A model generated the notes under the pieces. It saw only the letters and a program-made list of their open reading frames with translations, did no database searches and was not told the DNA's origin. Of a DNA stretch of 64,000 bases, positions 8,335 through 16,959 are shown piece by piece (within the stretch, counting starts at the first letter, position 1; each line of letters opens with the position of its first letter). The position numbers and the translations under genes were made by a program. The stretch spans positions 1-64,000 of the forward strand of contig JAGYJU010000008.1 in the NCBI GenBank assembly GCA_018401965.1, in the 5' to 3' direction. The DNA comes from Roseicyclus sp. (GTDB lineage: Bacteria; Pseudomonadota; Alphaproteobacteria; Rhodobacterales; Rhodobacteraceae).

Positions 8335-9527
8335 CAGGGCAATCGCGCTTCAAAATCCATCTATGAGAGTACGGAGGAATTTGTTGCTCCATCCTGCTCT
8401 CTTGAACTTCACGCGGTTTGAACCTTTTGAGGAATTTGCCTTGATGATACTCAAGGCGATCCGTCGCAACGCGGCGAAGTTTGCCGGGGCATTGTCCTTG
8501 CGTGCGCGGTGCTGATCGTCATTCATCACGACATCCAGCGACCAATGCAAACTGTTTTCAATTTCCCAGTGACCGCGGATCAGCCCTGCGGCGACCTTCG
8601 CCGTGTGGCACTTTGAAAGGAGATAAAGCCGTTCGGACTGGCTGGTCGTGTCGCCCATCATGCGCTTGGAAACAACGTGGACGAAGGCGGCGAGATGCGG
8701 CCACTGATGGGTTTCGGTGAGATAGTCCGGCACATCGTAGACACGGTATGATCGCTCCTCAATCCGACCGTGATCACCATTGATGCAGACATATTCATCC
8801 CTGAAATCAGTGCCCTGATCGCTCACAAAGGCCTCGATATCCGCCTTTATGCCGCCTTGGTTACCTTTGAGCTGCAGGCAATAGTCACCGCCTGCTTGCG
8901 CGATTAGTTCACACGTTTCCCGCTGGCAGTGCAGCGCATCGGCCGTAATGGTGATCCCACGAATATCCAGCATCTCAATCAACTCGCGGAGCGCCAAAAT
9001 CTCACCCCCGCCCTTTGCACTTTGCGTTATCCCGAGGCTCAGGCGGGCGCCATGTGCAAAGGCGGTGACCACGTTCAGGTTCGACTGTCCAGCGGCCTTG
9101 TCAAAGCTGCGCCGCATCTCCTTTCCGTCAATGGCGATTGCCGGATGCTCCGCATGTGCAGCGGCAAAGTCGGCTTGGAATTTGTCAAAAAAGGCTTGAA
9201 GGCTGCGCGGCTTCATCAAACGGAATAATCGTGAATACGCATCATGACAGGGAATGCCGTGGGGCAAGTCCAGAAATTCGCGAAGAAAATCCTCCTTCAT
9301 CCGTCCGAATTCCTCCATGTCGACCGCAGTCTCCCCGCCACATAGCGCACACAAGAGGCTGATCGTCATCAGGTCGCTGAATTTGTGGCGTGGCGCGTTC
9401 CCAGCACGAGGATCGTCTTCGTCATTAAAATAGCTCAACAATGTCGGCATCTCGAGGCTCCATCAGTCAATGAAACCTCAAGAATCCAATTCCAATCTAC
9501 TGTCAAATTTTAAGCGCGATTCCCCTG
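8335..9527 (-). mobile_element. ISAs1-family insertion sequence (~1193 bp)
   Basis: The ends are imperfect inverted repeats: CAGGGCAATCGCGCTTC at 8335-8351 and, on the opposite strand ending at 9527, CAGGGGAATCGCGCTTA. The element holds one full transposase gene on the minus strand and matches the usual ~1.2 kb size of ISAs1 elements. The flanks (GCATACATG on the left, TCCACCGGG on the right) show no direct repeat, so the expected target duplication is missing. The right end lies inside the higB reading frame; the other half of higB is absent on the left. That pattern points to an IS-adjacent deletion or recombination between two IS copies. Confidence 0.85.
8350..9450 (-). CDS. ISAs1-family DDE transposase
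   Basis: A full-length 366-residue transposase. The N-terminal domain (MPTLLSYFNDEDDPRAGNA, HKFSDLMTISLLCALCGGE) is typical of the ISAs1/H-repeat group. Candidate catalytic residues are D108 in AIDGKEMRRSF, D171 in TITADALHCQ and E298 in GHWEIENSLHWSLD. The frame is undamaged and lies within both inverted repeats, so the element may still be active. Confidence 0.92.
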   Translation of the reverse strand: MPTLLSYFNDEDDPRAGNAPRHKFSDLMTISLLCALCGGETAVDMEEFGRMKEDFLREFLDLPHGIPCHDAYSRLFRLMKPRSLQAFFDKFQADFAAAHAEHPAIAIDGKEMRRSFDKAAGQSNLNVVTAFAHGARLSLGITQSAKGGGEILALRELIEMLDIRGITITADALHCQRETCELIAQAGGDYCLQLKGNQGGIKADIEAFVSDQGTDFRDEYVCINGDHGRIEERSYRVYDVPDYLTETHQWPHLAAFVHVVSKRMMGDTTSQSERLYLLSKCHTAKVAAGLIRGHWEIENSLHWSLDVVMNDDQHRARKDNAPANFAALRRIALSIIKANSSKGSNRVKFKRAGWSNKFLRTLIDGF

Positions 9528-9528
9528 T

Positions 9529-9666
9529 CCACCGGGCAACCATTTGGAAGAACTGAAAGGTGATCGGATAGGACAGCATTCCGTGCGGATAAACGGGCAG
9601 TGGCGTATTTGCTTTGTCTGGACGCCCCAAGGTCCCGCCGATGTGGAGATCGTCGATTACCACTGA
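9529..9666 (+). pseudogene. higB: 3' fragment of HigB toxin gene, truncated by the IS
   Basis: Too short to be seen as a normal ORF. Frame +1 from 9529 reads [18 protein letters not shown], then [13 protein letters not shown], and ends ...VEIVDYH followed by TGA at 9664-9666. This is the C-terminal half of a HigB (RelE-superfamily) toxin. Homology starts one base after the IS end (9527). No start codon or 5' half remains: sequence left of the IS does not encode the HigB N-terminus. The toxin should therefore be non-functional, while higA 12 bp downstream is intact. Confidence 0.88.
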
Positions 9667-9678
9667 AAGGAACAACTC

Positions 9679-9969
9679 ATGAGCTTGCTTGAAGAACCAA
9701 TGCATCCCGGCGAAGTCCTTAAGGAACTCTACCTTGATCCTCTGGACATGGGGCCGATTGCCCTCGCAAGGCGTCTGGATGTTCCCCGTACGCGGATCGA
9801 GCGGCTTGTGAAGGGCGCTACCAGCATGACTCCAGACACGGCTCTACGCTTGGCCCGTGCGTTCAACACGACGCCGGCATACTGGATGAACATGCAAATC
9901 AACCATGACATGGCGTTGGCTTGCAAACAGGTTGATGTGTCAAGGATTGAGCCGCTTTTCGCGGCCTGA
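9679..9969 (+). CDS. higA: HigA family addiction module antidote
   Basis: A 96-residue XRE-type protein with the characteristic HigA start EEPMHPGEVLKELYLDPL, a helix-turn-helix (IALARRLDVPRTRIERLVKG), TPDTALRLARAFNTTPAYW, and NMQINHDMALA at the end. The ribosome site GAAAGGAACAACTC precedes the ATG. It would normally bind HigB and repress the higBA promoter. Here the toxin is truncated, making it an orphan antitoxin; any transcription must come from the IS or a new promoter. Confidence 0.9.
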   Translation: MSLLEEPMHPGEVLKELYLDPLDMGPIALARRLDVPRTRIERLVKGATSMTPDTALRLARAFNTTPAYWMNMQINHDMALACKQVDVSRIEPLFAA

Positions 9970-10559
9970 ATAGTCGTGAACACGTTTGGATGAGAGGCCA
10001 TGCATGGCCGAGACCAAACGCACGAACACGCAATATGTTTTTCCGGTGAACGCCAGATTTGCGCAGGGTTTCGCGTGGGTCGCTCGGGGTCCGACACTGG
10101 CACCGGAGAGGGTTGGATCTCAGACCCTCCCCCTCCGCCAAGAGCCTATCGCAAATCCGCGATCAGCGTCCCGCCGGGGGGCCTTCAAACGGGTTTGGCG
10201 CGGTGGTCTGACTTTGGCAGGTGCGGGGAAACGCACAGCGCCTGTCGATCGAGGGATGCGCCTCGCAACTGACAGCCAGGCGCTCCAGTCCCGCGACGGT
10301 TTCGGGGGCCATCCAAGGTCGGCGTGTCGTATCGCAAGGGCGGAAAAAGGCCACGCGATGCGTTCGGTGGCATGCGTCGCCTCGGCACGCATCATGGCGA
10401 ACAGGGCCCGTGTCCCGTCATCGACGGCTGACAGAAATCAGGTACAGGAACCCCGAACAGGAGCTGCACGTCCCGGATCGTCTCTGTCTCGCGACAGCGT
10501 GAAATCCCTTTCCCGCTGCACCCCACGGATAGGCCTCCGTGGGGTGCGGGGGGCGCGGC
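9970..10559. other. 590-bp region without a confident gene
   Basis: Several overlapping frames are open on both strands, as expected of high-GC DNA, but none has a convincing ribosome site or family signature. On the minus strand, segments such as MMRAEATHATERIAWPF (near 10395) and PETVAGLERLAVSCEAHPS (a neighbouring frame, 10200s-10300s) look protein-like and sit in different frames, suggesting a decayed gene. A GC hairpin-like CACCCCACGGATAGGCC / CCGTGGGGTG (about 10520-10548) lies just past the cytochrome gene end and could terminate its transcription. Confidence 0.4.
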
Positions 10560-10982
10560 TTACTGCGCGAATTGCGCCAGGTAGGCATAGAGATTGCGTG
10601 CGTCCGCTTCGTCGCGCACGCGGAACGACATGGAGCTGCGCGCCCCGCCATTGCCCGTGGCGTCACGCGCAAAGCCGGACGGATCCTGAACATAGGCCAC
10701 GAAATTATCTTCCGTCCAAGCGATGCCGGCCCCGTTCAATGCTTCGAGCGCACCGGAATACCGAAACCCGTCAACAGACCCGGCGAGACGCTCGGCGATG
10801 CCATACAAATTGGGTCCGGTCCGTCCGGCGCGACCGGCGACGGTGTCGCCCGCCGGCGTCGTGACGACATGGCAGGCGACGCATTGGCGAAACGCGGCCT
10901 CACCTGCGGCGGCATCGCCTTGGGCAATCGCCGGGGACGCCGTGACCAGTGCCACCGTCGCGCCGTATTTCAAAAACTTCAT
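10560..10982 (-). CDS. Periplasmic class I cytochrome c
   Basis: A 140-residue protein with a Sec signal peptide (MKFLKYGATVALVTASPAIA, cleavage before QG), the heme motif CVACH at 34-38, a TGPNLYGIAER segment usual in cytochrome c2/c550 proteins, and a candidate axial Met in RSSMSFRV near the C-terminus. The ATG at 10982 is preceded by GAGGAGACAAC; an upstream in-frame start at 11024 would spoil the signal peptide. It is divergent from the sulfide:quinone oxidoreductase-like gene and may accept electrons in sulfide oxidation, as cytochrome partners of flavocytochrome c do (inference). Confidence 0.85.
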   Translation of the reverse strand: MKFLKYGATVALVTASPAIAQGDAAAGEAAFRQCVACHVVTTPAGDTVAGRAGRTGPNLYGIAERLAGSVDGFRYSGALEALNGAGIAWTEDNFVAYVQDPSGFARDATGNGGARSSMSFRVRDEADARNLYAYLAQFAQ

Positions 10983-11061
10983 GTTGTCTCCTCGGATTTG
11001 AAGAGCCGTCGGATCGAAGGCCATGCACGGGCCTGGACCTGCATCATGTTGAACAAAATAA

Positions 11062-11077
11062 ATTCAAACCATTGCAT
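11062..11077. promoter_or_regulatory. Candidate SqrR/BigR-type operator in divergent promoter region
   Basis: In the 267-bp divergent region 10983-11249, bases 11062-11077 read ATTC, eight bases, GCAT. This is one mismatch from the ATTC-N8-GAAT pattern that I recall for the persulfide-responsive repressor SqrR of Rhodobacter. It lies within the only AT-rich patch there. Such short patterns arise by chance; location is the main argument. Confidence 0.3.
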
Positions 11078-11249
11078 ATGTTGTCGCGGGGCGCGTGTCG
11101 GCCGGGCCTGCCCATCCCCGTTGGGGGCCGCCGTTGCAAGGCCATGGCGCTGGCAACCGGCCGGATCGACTTGATCCACATCATGTCGCCAGGGGGCAAT
11201 TCTTTCTAGGTATCCCGGCAGCATTACGATTGACCCGAGGAGTCATGCC

Positions 11250-12566
11250 ATGCCTGGCCCGTTCCATCCAAGTCGCCGCAGCTTTCTGGCCCTGGCAGCC
11301 GCAGGGGGGGGCGCGACCGCGCTTGGCATGCCGCAGGCGCAAGCGCAGGCGGTCGGAACCACAGCGCGCATCGTGATCATCGGGGCAGGGGCAGGCGGGA
11401 CGGCCTTGGCCAATCGCCTGGTGCGGCGGCTGGACGGGGCGCGGATCACGGTGATCGACCCGCGCGTGGAACACCTGTACCAACCCGGCCTGTCGCTGGT
11501 CGCCGCCGGGCTGAAACCGGCCGATTACGTTGTCAGCCAAACCACCGACTGGTTGCCCGACGGGGTGACGCTGATCCCCGAACGGGTGGTTGCGGTCGAC
11601 CCGGTGGCGCAAACGGTTGCCACCGATGGCCGCCAGCGGCTGGAGTATGATTTCCTTGTTCTCGCGCCCGGGCTGATCCTAGATCATGACGCGATCGAGG
11701 GCTTCTCGCTCGACATGGTGGGTGAAAACGGGATCGGCGCGCTTTACGCGGGCCCCGATTATGCGGCCCGCACCTGGGCTGCGGCCAGCCGCTTTGTCGA
11801 ACAGGGGGGCAGGGGGATCTTCACCCGCCCCGAGACCGAGATGAAATGCGCCGGTGCCCCGCTCAAGCATACGTTTCTCATCGATGACAGGCTGGTCCGG
11901 ACGGGAAAGCGCGGGGCCGCGCGGATCGATTATCTCGCGCCGCAAACATCGCTGTTCGGTGTGCCCATCGTGGCCGAGAAAGTGCGGATGCTGTTTGACG
12001 AGCGTGGCATCAACCACAGCTACCAACGCCGGTTGCAGGCTGTCGATGGCGCGGCGCGCATTGCCACCTTCGTGGATCAGGACGGCGCCAGCCACGAAGA
12101 AGACTATGATTACCTTCACGTCATTCCGCCCCAGCGCGCGCCCGCCTTCGTGGTGCAATCCGGGCTTGCATGGGCCGACCGCTGGACCGATCAGGGGTGG
12201 GTCGATTGCGACCAGGCCACGCTGCGCCACAACCGCTATGCCAATATCTGGGCCTTGGGCGACGTGGCCGGCGTGCCCAAGGGCAAGACGGCTGCATCGG
12301 TGAAATGGCAGCTGCCGGTGATCGAGGATCACCTGGTCGCGGCCATCCAGGGGGCCGAGGGAACCGAGACCTACAACGGCTACACCTCTTGCCCGCTGAT
12401 CACGCGGATCGGGCGGGCGATGCTGATCGAATTCGATTACAACAACGACCTGACCCCGTCCTTTCCCGGCATCATCGCGCCGCTGGAGGAATTGTGGATC
12501 AGCTGGCTGATGAAGGAGGTGGCGCTGAAGGCCACCTACAACGCCATGCTGCGCGGCCGCGCCTGA
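11250..12566 (+). CDS. Tat-exported sulfide:quinone oxidoreductase-like flavoprotein
   Basis: A 438-residue FAD-dependent disulfide reductase-type protein. Residues 8-34 form a Tat signal (SRRSFLALAAAGGGATALG). The dinucleotide fold is IVIIGAGAGGTALANRL at 41-57. The redox cysteines expected in SQR/FCSD are C200 (MKCAGAP) and C381 (YTSCPLIT). IWALGDVAG at 333-341 is the second FAD motif, and the amphipathic C-terminus (ELWISWLMKEVALK) resembles the membrane-docking end of SQR. It should oxidise sulfide to polysulfide/sulfur in the periplasm, passing electrons to quinone or to the divergent cytochrome c. A Tat signal is more typical of flavocytochrome c, so an FccB-like role is possible. Confidence 0.8.
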   Translation: MPGPFHPSRRSFLALAAAGGGATALGMPQAQAQAVGTTARIVIIGAGAGGTALANRLVRRLDGARITVIDPRVEHLYQPGLSLVAAGLKPADYVVSQTTDWLPDGVTLIPERVVAVDPVAQTVATDGRQRLEYDFLVLAPGLILDHDAIEGFSLDMVGENGIGALYAGPDYAARTWAAASRFVEQGGRGIFTRPETEMKCAGAPLKHTFLIDDRLVRTGKRGAARIDYLAPQTSLFGVPIVAEKVRMLFDERGINHSYQRRLQAVDGAARIATFVDQDGASHEEDYDYLHVIPPQRAPAFVVQSGLAWADRWTDQGWVDCDQATLRHNRYANIWALGDVAGVPKGKTAASVKWQLPVIEDHLVAAIQGAEGTETYNGYTSCPLITRIGRAMLIEFDYNNDLTPSFPGIIAPLEELWISWLMKEVALKATYNAMLRGRA

Positions 12567-12578
12567 GGAGGAAGAGCC

Positions 12579-12935
12579 ATGAAAGACCTGACTTTCGGCA
12601 CATTGATCGCCGTGTTCGAGGAAATCTTTGGTCGCGGCCTGTTCTGGGCCATGGTGGCGGCGGCGGTGCTGGTGACGATGGGCTGGATCTACGTCCTGGT
12701 CCGCGACCGGAGCCTGGGGATGCGTCAATTCCTGATCGCCCAGCTTTTCATGCCGGTGGGCGCGGTGCTTGCCGTGTGGTTCGTGATGGTGATGACCGAA
12801 AGCCACCTGTCCGACATCGGCGGCCCGATCGACGTGATCGTCCTGCTTGGCATCGCCGCCATGGGCGCGCTTGGCGGTGCCATTCTTGTCTACACCGCCG
12901 AGCGGATCGTGATCCGCCGCGCCGGGTCGGAATGA
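12579..12935 (+). CDS. Small inner-membrane protein, DUF5368-like
   Basis: A 118-residue protein with three predicted membrane helices (about 21-40, 50-70 and 84-105) and an acidic short N-terminus (MKDLTFGTLIAVFEEIFGRG). It resembles the DUF5368 proteins of Rhodobacterales; the name is from memory of the sequence pattern. It starts 12 bp after the flavoprotein stop with a GAGGAAGAG ribosome site, so it is in the same operon. It may anchor or assist the sulfide oxidase (inference). Confidence 0.6.
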   Translation: MKDLTFGTLIAVFEEIFGRGLFWAMVAAAVLVTMGWIYVLVRDRSLGMRQFLIAQLFMPVGAVLAVWFVMVMTESHLSDIGGPIDVIVLLGIAAMGALGGAILVYTAERIVIRRAGSE

Positions 12936-13064
12936 TCCGGGTCTGGCTGGCGACAGGGCTTGGGCGGTCGGGATGGAAGTTGTCGATGATCCTTGCTAGG
13001 TCGCAAGGGCCAATTCGGCACCACCTGCCCGCGCCACGCGGGCCCAGCACGGGATCCGCACGCC

Positions 13065-14122
13065 ATGGACACGTCCGAAACAGGCCTCCGTGTTGAGGCG
13101 GAGGCTTTGCGCGATTTCGCCACCGCATGTTACGTGGCGCTTGGCCTGTCGCCTGCGGCGGCCGCCTTGTTGGCCGATACCCTGGTGCAGGCGGATCTTT
13201 GGGGGCACCCGTCGCATGGCGTGATGCGGCTGTTCTGGTATGCGCGCCGGATCCAGTCGGGGGCGACCGTTCTGGATGCGGCCCCCGTGCCTGACCCGTC
13301 GCCGGCGGCGATCAGCGTCATGGATGGGCGCGACGGTGTGGGCCATGTCGTGGCCAAGGCCGCGATGGACCAGGCAATCGCGGCGGCAAAGGCGCATGGG
13401 ATCGGGCGGTCGCGGTGCGCAATTCCGGGCATTTCGGCACCGCGATGTATTTCACCAAGATGGCGGCGGACGCGGGATGCGTCGGGTTCATTTCCACCAA
13501 CGCCTCTGCGGCGATGGCGCCCTGGGGCGGGCGGGAAAAGCGGATCGGCAACAACCCGTTTTCCTGGGCGGCCCCGGCAGGGCGTCACGCGCCGATGCTG
13601 GTCGACATGGCCAATACCGCCGTCGCGCGGGGCAAGCTTTATGTCGCGCAGGCCCGCAACGAACCCATCCCTGCAGGCTGGGCCACCGATGCCGAGGGGC
13701 GCGTTACGCTGGACCCGGCGGCCGGGATCGCGGGCACCATCCTGCCGATGGCGGGGCACAAGGGCTATGCCATGTCCTTTGCGATGGAAATGCTGTCCGG
13801 CCTTCTGTCGGGCAGCGCCTTTGCCCCTTCCGTGGTGGGCCCCTATCAGCCCGAAGGGCGCAGCGGCGTTGGCCATTTCGTGATGGTCGTCGACATCGCC
13901 CGGTGCCGTCCCCTGGCCGAGTTCGAGGCGGATATGGAACAGCTGATCACGTCGATGAAGACCGCACCGCGCGCGCCGGGCGTGGACGAGATCTTTTATC
14001 CCGGCGAGCTCGAGGCGCGCCATGACGCAGAGGCGCGCGCGCGTGGCGTTCTGCTTTCGGCGGCGGTGATGAAAGATCTGGCAGAGGGCGCGGCGGGGCT
14101 GGGGATCGCGCCGCCGTTCTAG
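13065..14122 (+). CDS. Malate/L-lactate dehydrogenase family (LDH2/MDH2), frameshifted
   Basis: Two overlapping frames together encode one ~352-residue NAD(P)-dependent 2-hydroxyacid dehydrogenase of the YlbC/LDH2 family. The first frame starts at the ATG 13065 and carries the N-terminal dimerisation region (LVQADLWGHPSHGVMRL). After GIG at ~13404-13407 the frame moves: the other frame continues RNSGHFGTAMYFTKMA with GREKRIGNNPFSWAAP and MAGHKGYAMSFAMEMLSG to 14122. Inserting one G in the GGG run at 13404-13406 restores a standard ...IG-AVAVRNSGHFG junction. No strong ribosome site precedes the ATG. The downstream convergent regulator ends 26 bp away. Confidence 0.85.
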
Positions 14123-14148
14123 GCCTGGTCGTGCCGCGCGCGGCAGGT

Positions 14149-14829
14149 CTAGCCGATCACCAGGTCGATGATCAGCCGATACCCTTCGCCCCGGACGGCC
14201 ACGATGGATTTCCGGACGCCGCTGGCGGTTGCGATCTTCTTGCGCAACCGACCGATCGCCACCTCGAGGGTGGCATCCCTGACGTCTTCACCCGGTGAAT
14301 ACAGGGCCTTGCACGTGTCGTAAGACACGTGGTCGCCGGGCGCGTTTGCCAAGGCCGCAAGCACGTTGACTTCGCGCTGGCTCAGGACAACGCTGCCAAG
14401 GGGGCCGGAAAAGGTCAGGCAATCGACCGCCAATGAAAATTGCGGCGGCTTGGCCGCGTGTCGGCCACCCTGCAAGCGCACCCGTTCCGCGACGCGGTCG
14501 ATTGCGGCCAGCATTTCTTGCGACCCGACCGGTTTTTGCAGATAAACATCCACCCCGGCCTGGTAGCCCGTGATGCGGTTGTCCGCCCCCGTGCGCGCCG
14601 ACAAGACGACAAGCCCGATCCGCTTGTCGACGGCGCGCATCTCCTGGGCGAATTCCAATCCGGTCTTGCCGGGCAGGTTCACATCCAACAACAAGATGTC
14701 CGCCGACAGGCCCGAGGCCTCGAAGCTTTCGACGCTGTTGAACCCGGCGGCCTCATGGCCAGCCGCTCGAAGATCCTCGACCAGCATGTCGTTGAGGTCT
14801 TGATTGTCCTCGATGACGATGACGTTCAT
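14149..14829 (-). CDS. OmpR/PhoB-type response regulator
   Basis: A 226-residue protein: receiver domain (IVIEDNQDLNDML, acidic pocket at residues 7-8, phospho-acceptor D49 in LLLDVNLPGKTG, conserved K in YLQKPVG) and a winged-helix effector (LSQREVNVLAALANAPG, then VAIGRLRKKI). The ATG at 14829 overlaps the kinase stop as ATGA, so the earlier in-frame start at 14847 was not used. It is the output partner of the DISM kinase encoded immediately upstream. No target can be named from the sequence. Confidence 0.9.
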   Translation of the reverse strand: MNVIVIEDNQDLNDMLVEDLRAAGHEAAGFNSVESFEASGLSADILLLDVNLPGKTGLEFAQEMRAVDKRIGLVVLSARTGADNRITGYQAGVDVYLQKPVGSQEMLAAIDRVAERVRLQGGRHAAKPPQFSLAVDCLTFSGPLGSVVLSQREVNVLAALANAPGDHVSYDTCKALYSPGEDVRDATLEVAIGRLRKKIATASGVRKSIVAVRGEGYRLIIDLVIG

Positions 14830-16718
14830 CGCTGTTTCGGCATCCAAGCGGTGACCCTTACCTTGTTCTCGTGCACGATTTCAAACCGACACCCGCCCTC
14901 CATCAGCTTCAACAATTGCTGAACGATGTAAAGCCCAAGGCCGGACCCGGCTTTTTCCAGAACATGCGGATCGCGATAAAACCGGTCAAAGACCCGTGCG
15001 GTGTCGGGCAAGGCCGCGACCGGGCAGATGTTTTCGACACTGACAGCGACCTGATCCCCCATGTCGGCAAAGGTCACGTCCACGGTTGTATTTGGCTCTG
15101 CGTATTTGACCGCGTTCGACAGCAGGTTCGATATGATTAGCCGCAAACAGACCTCATCGGCGACAATCGGCAAGTCCTTCTCTGCAAGGAACCGTATGCG
15201 CACAAGAGGGGCTTCGTTCGTCGCGGTCTTTGCTTCCTGTTTGACGAGGGCCGCAAGATTTATCTTTGTATCCTGCACCGAAATCGCGCCAAGTTCGACC
15301 TGTTCGGAATGTTTGAACTTTCCAAGCAAGTCCTCCAGCCCTGTCAGCGCCCGTTCCATCCGGGCCTTGTTCTGCGCCGTGATCTCGGGTTTCGAGAGCG
15401 CAAAGCGGAACACCGAAAGCCCGTTGCCGAATTCATGCGAGATGGTCCAAAGAATGTCGCGGTACATTTGCGACAGGTGGTTTTGGATCGTGGCCTCTTC
15501 TTCCAGCTTCTTGACCTGGCCCAGGACTTGCGCCTTTTTCCGCTCTTCTGCCTTGGCGATCCAGAAAAGAATGGTCAAGACAAGGCTCATGTTGACAACG
15601 CCGCGGATGATTTCCCCGTAAAACCCAAGTTTTGTGGCTGGCAGCCACCCAAGGCTCGGCAACAGCCAGATGAAGATCGAGACCGAGTAGATGCTGTAGA
15701 TGATCCGCATCGCCCTCTTGGTGATGTAGGTTTCATCCGACAGGTTCCATGCGGCGATGACGATGAAGATCGCGAAAAGGAACCCGATGTGCCAGATCGT
15801 CGTCAGGATGATCCGCGCGTCGAAGAACAGGTAGCCAATCGGAACCACCGCCAAGGCGATGACGAAAACTGTCATGATTTTCAGGGCCCATTGCCGGACA
15901 CCCAATGTCTTGAACAGGGCCAATTGAAACGCCGCGCTGGCGAATACGGCAATCAAGATCCATTGCGTCGTGATCGCATCCGTCACCAGCGTGGGAAACA
16001 AGAGCGATAGGAACCCGGTAAAGCTGAAGGCGCCGAAGATATAGGTCAGTTGGCTCAGCACAAAGAACAGGAAGATGCTGGCGCGCGTTTGCAGGTAGAG
16101 TATCGCGATGATCACCAGGCAGATCAGGATTATGGTGAAAAAGACGACGGATCGCACGTTATGCACCACTTGCCGGTCCTGCATGTCGGACAAGGCGCCG
16201 ATTTCAAGGGCAACGGACAGGGTCCCCGAACTCTGAATGCCGAGGTAGACCGGCCGGCCTTCGATTTCGGACATGTCCAGCTGAAATCCCAGCTTGGATG
16301 ACTTCAACGGGCGGTCGTGAAGCGCGAATGTGTCGCCGGTGACCATCTGCTGCCAATTCCCGGCGGCATCCTGGTAGTTCAGCGTGATCAGGTCGAGATT
16401 GGGCACCCGGATCCACAGCAAGGCCTCATCGGCCATCTCTTCCCCGACATTGGCGGCGTAAAACCTGTACCATAATTGACCGGGCACGTTTCCATGCGCG
16501 CAATATTGCGTGGCCGGTTCGAACTCTGCCGTGACGATCTGTTCGGCTGTCAGAGTTCCGCTTGGATCGTAATGGGTGGCCAGGTCGGTGAAGATCACCC
16601 GCTCTGTCGGGCCGTCGTCCGCGCCCCTGGGCAGGGCCAAGACAATCGTCAGCCAAAACAACAGCATGATTGCGAAAATCACCGCCATGACGGGAAAAAG
16701 ACCACGCATGCGCATCAT
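14826..16718 (-). CDS. Sensor histidine kinase with 7TMR-DISM architecture
   Basis: About 630 residues. After an N-terminal membrane helix (FPVMAVIFAIMLLFWLTIVLA) comes a ~150-residue periplasmic domain of the DISMED2 type (LWYRFYAANVGEE, IRVPNLDLITLNYQD), a seven-helix membrane block (~200-400), a coiled linker and the kinase core: H-box WTISHEFGNGLSVFRFAL, N-box NLLSNAVKYAE, and GSGLGLYIVQQLL. DISM proteins are thought to sense carbohydrates or small ligands outside the membrane. A TTG at 16775 in frame could extend it; the ATG cluster at 16718/16715 after GACAAAGGC is preferred. It pairs with the response regulator through an ATGA overlap. Confidence 0.85.
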   Translation of the reverse strand: MMRMRGLFPVMAVIFAIMLLFWLTIVLALPRGADDGPTERVIFTDLATHYDPSGTLTAEQIVTAEFEPATQYCAHGNVPGQLWYRFYAANVGEEMADEALLWIRVPNLDLITLNYQDAAGNWQQMVTGDTFALHDRPLKSSKLGFQLDMSEIEGRPVYLGIQSSGTLSVALEIGALSDMQDRQVVHNVRSVVFFTIILICLVIIAILYLQTRASIFLFFVLSQLTYIFGAFSFTGFLSLLFPTLVTDAITTQWILIAVFASAAFQLALFKTLGVRQWALKIMTVFVIALAVVPIGYLFFDARIILTTIWHIGFLFAIFIVIAAWNLSDETYITKRAMRIIYSIYSVSIFIWLLPSLGWLPATKLGFYGEIIRGVVNMSLVLTILFWIAKAEERKKAQVLGQVKKLEEEATIQNHLSQMYRDILWTISHEFGNGLSVFRFALSKPEITAQNKARMERALTGLEDLLGKFKHSEQVELGAISVQDTKINLAALVKQEAKTATNEAPLVRIRFLAEKDLPIVADEVCLRLIISNLLSNAVKYAEPNTTVDVTFADMGDQVAVSVENICPVAALPDTARVFDRFYRDPHVLEKAGSGLGLYIVQQLLKLMEGGCRFEIVHENKVRVTAWMPKQR

Positions 16719-16959
16719 GCCTTTGTCAAAGTCGTTGCCGCTTTTCAGCGCTTGGATAATCGGGGCAATCGCCAAACAGCGGCCCAGCCATGCGGGGGCC
16801 TGTCGCGGACAGCTCGGCGCCGGGCAACCCGCCCCCGTCCCGATCCGATACCGCCGCCGTGATAGACGCCGGTTGCATGTCGGGCAAGCACGACGAAAAA
16901 CCGCCCCGGACTTGCCGCGCTTGCCGGGGTCGCCTGATCGGCTGTCGCGCGGTGAAGGA

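Noticed and set aside
10105..10141. Sequence ending CCCTCCCCCTCCGCCA resembles the 3' end of a tRNA-Ser, a possible attachment site
   Set aside because: The arm before it would need a 12-base loop rather than a 7-base T-loop, and no D-arm, anticodon arm or 5' acceptor strand is found upstream.
9986..10864. 292-codon plus-strand frame
   Set aside because: It runs antisense through the cytochrome c gene, has Arg/Ser-rich composition without any motif, and no ribosome site; typical high-GC shadow frame.
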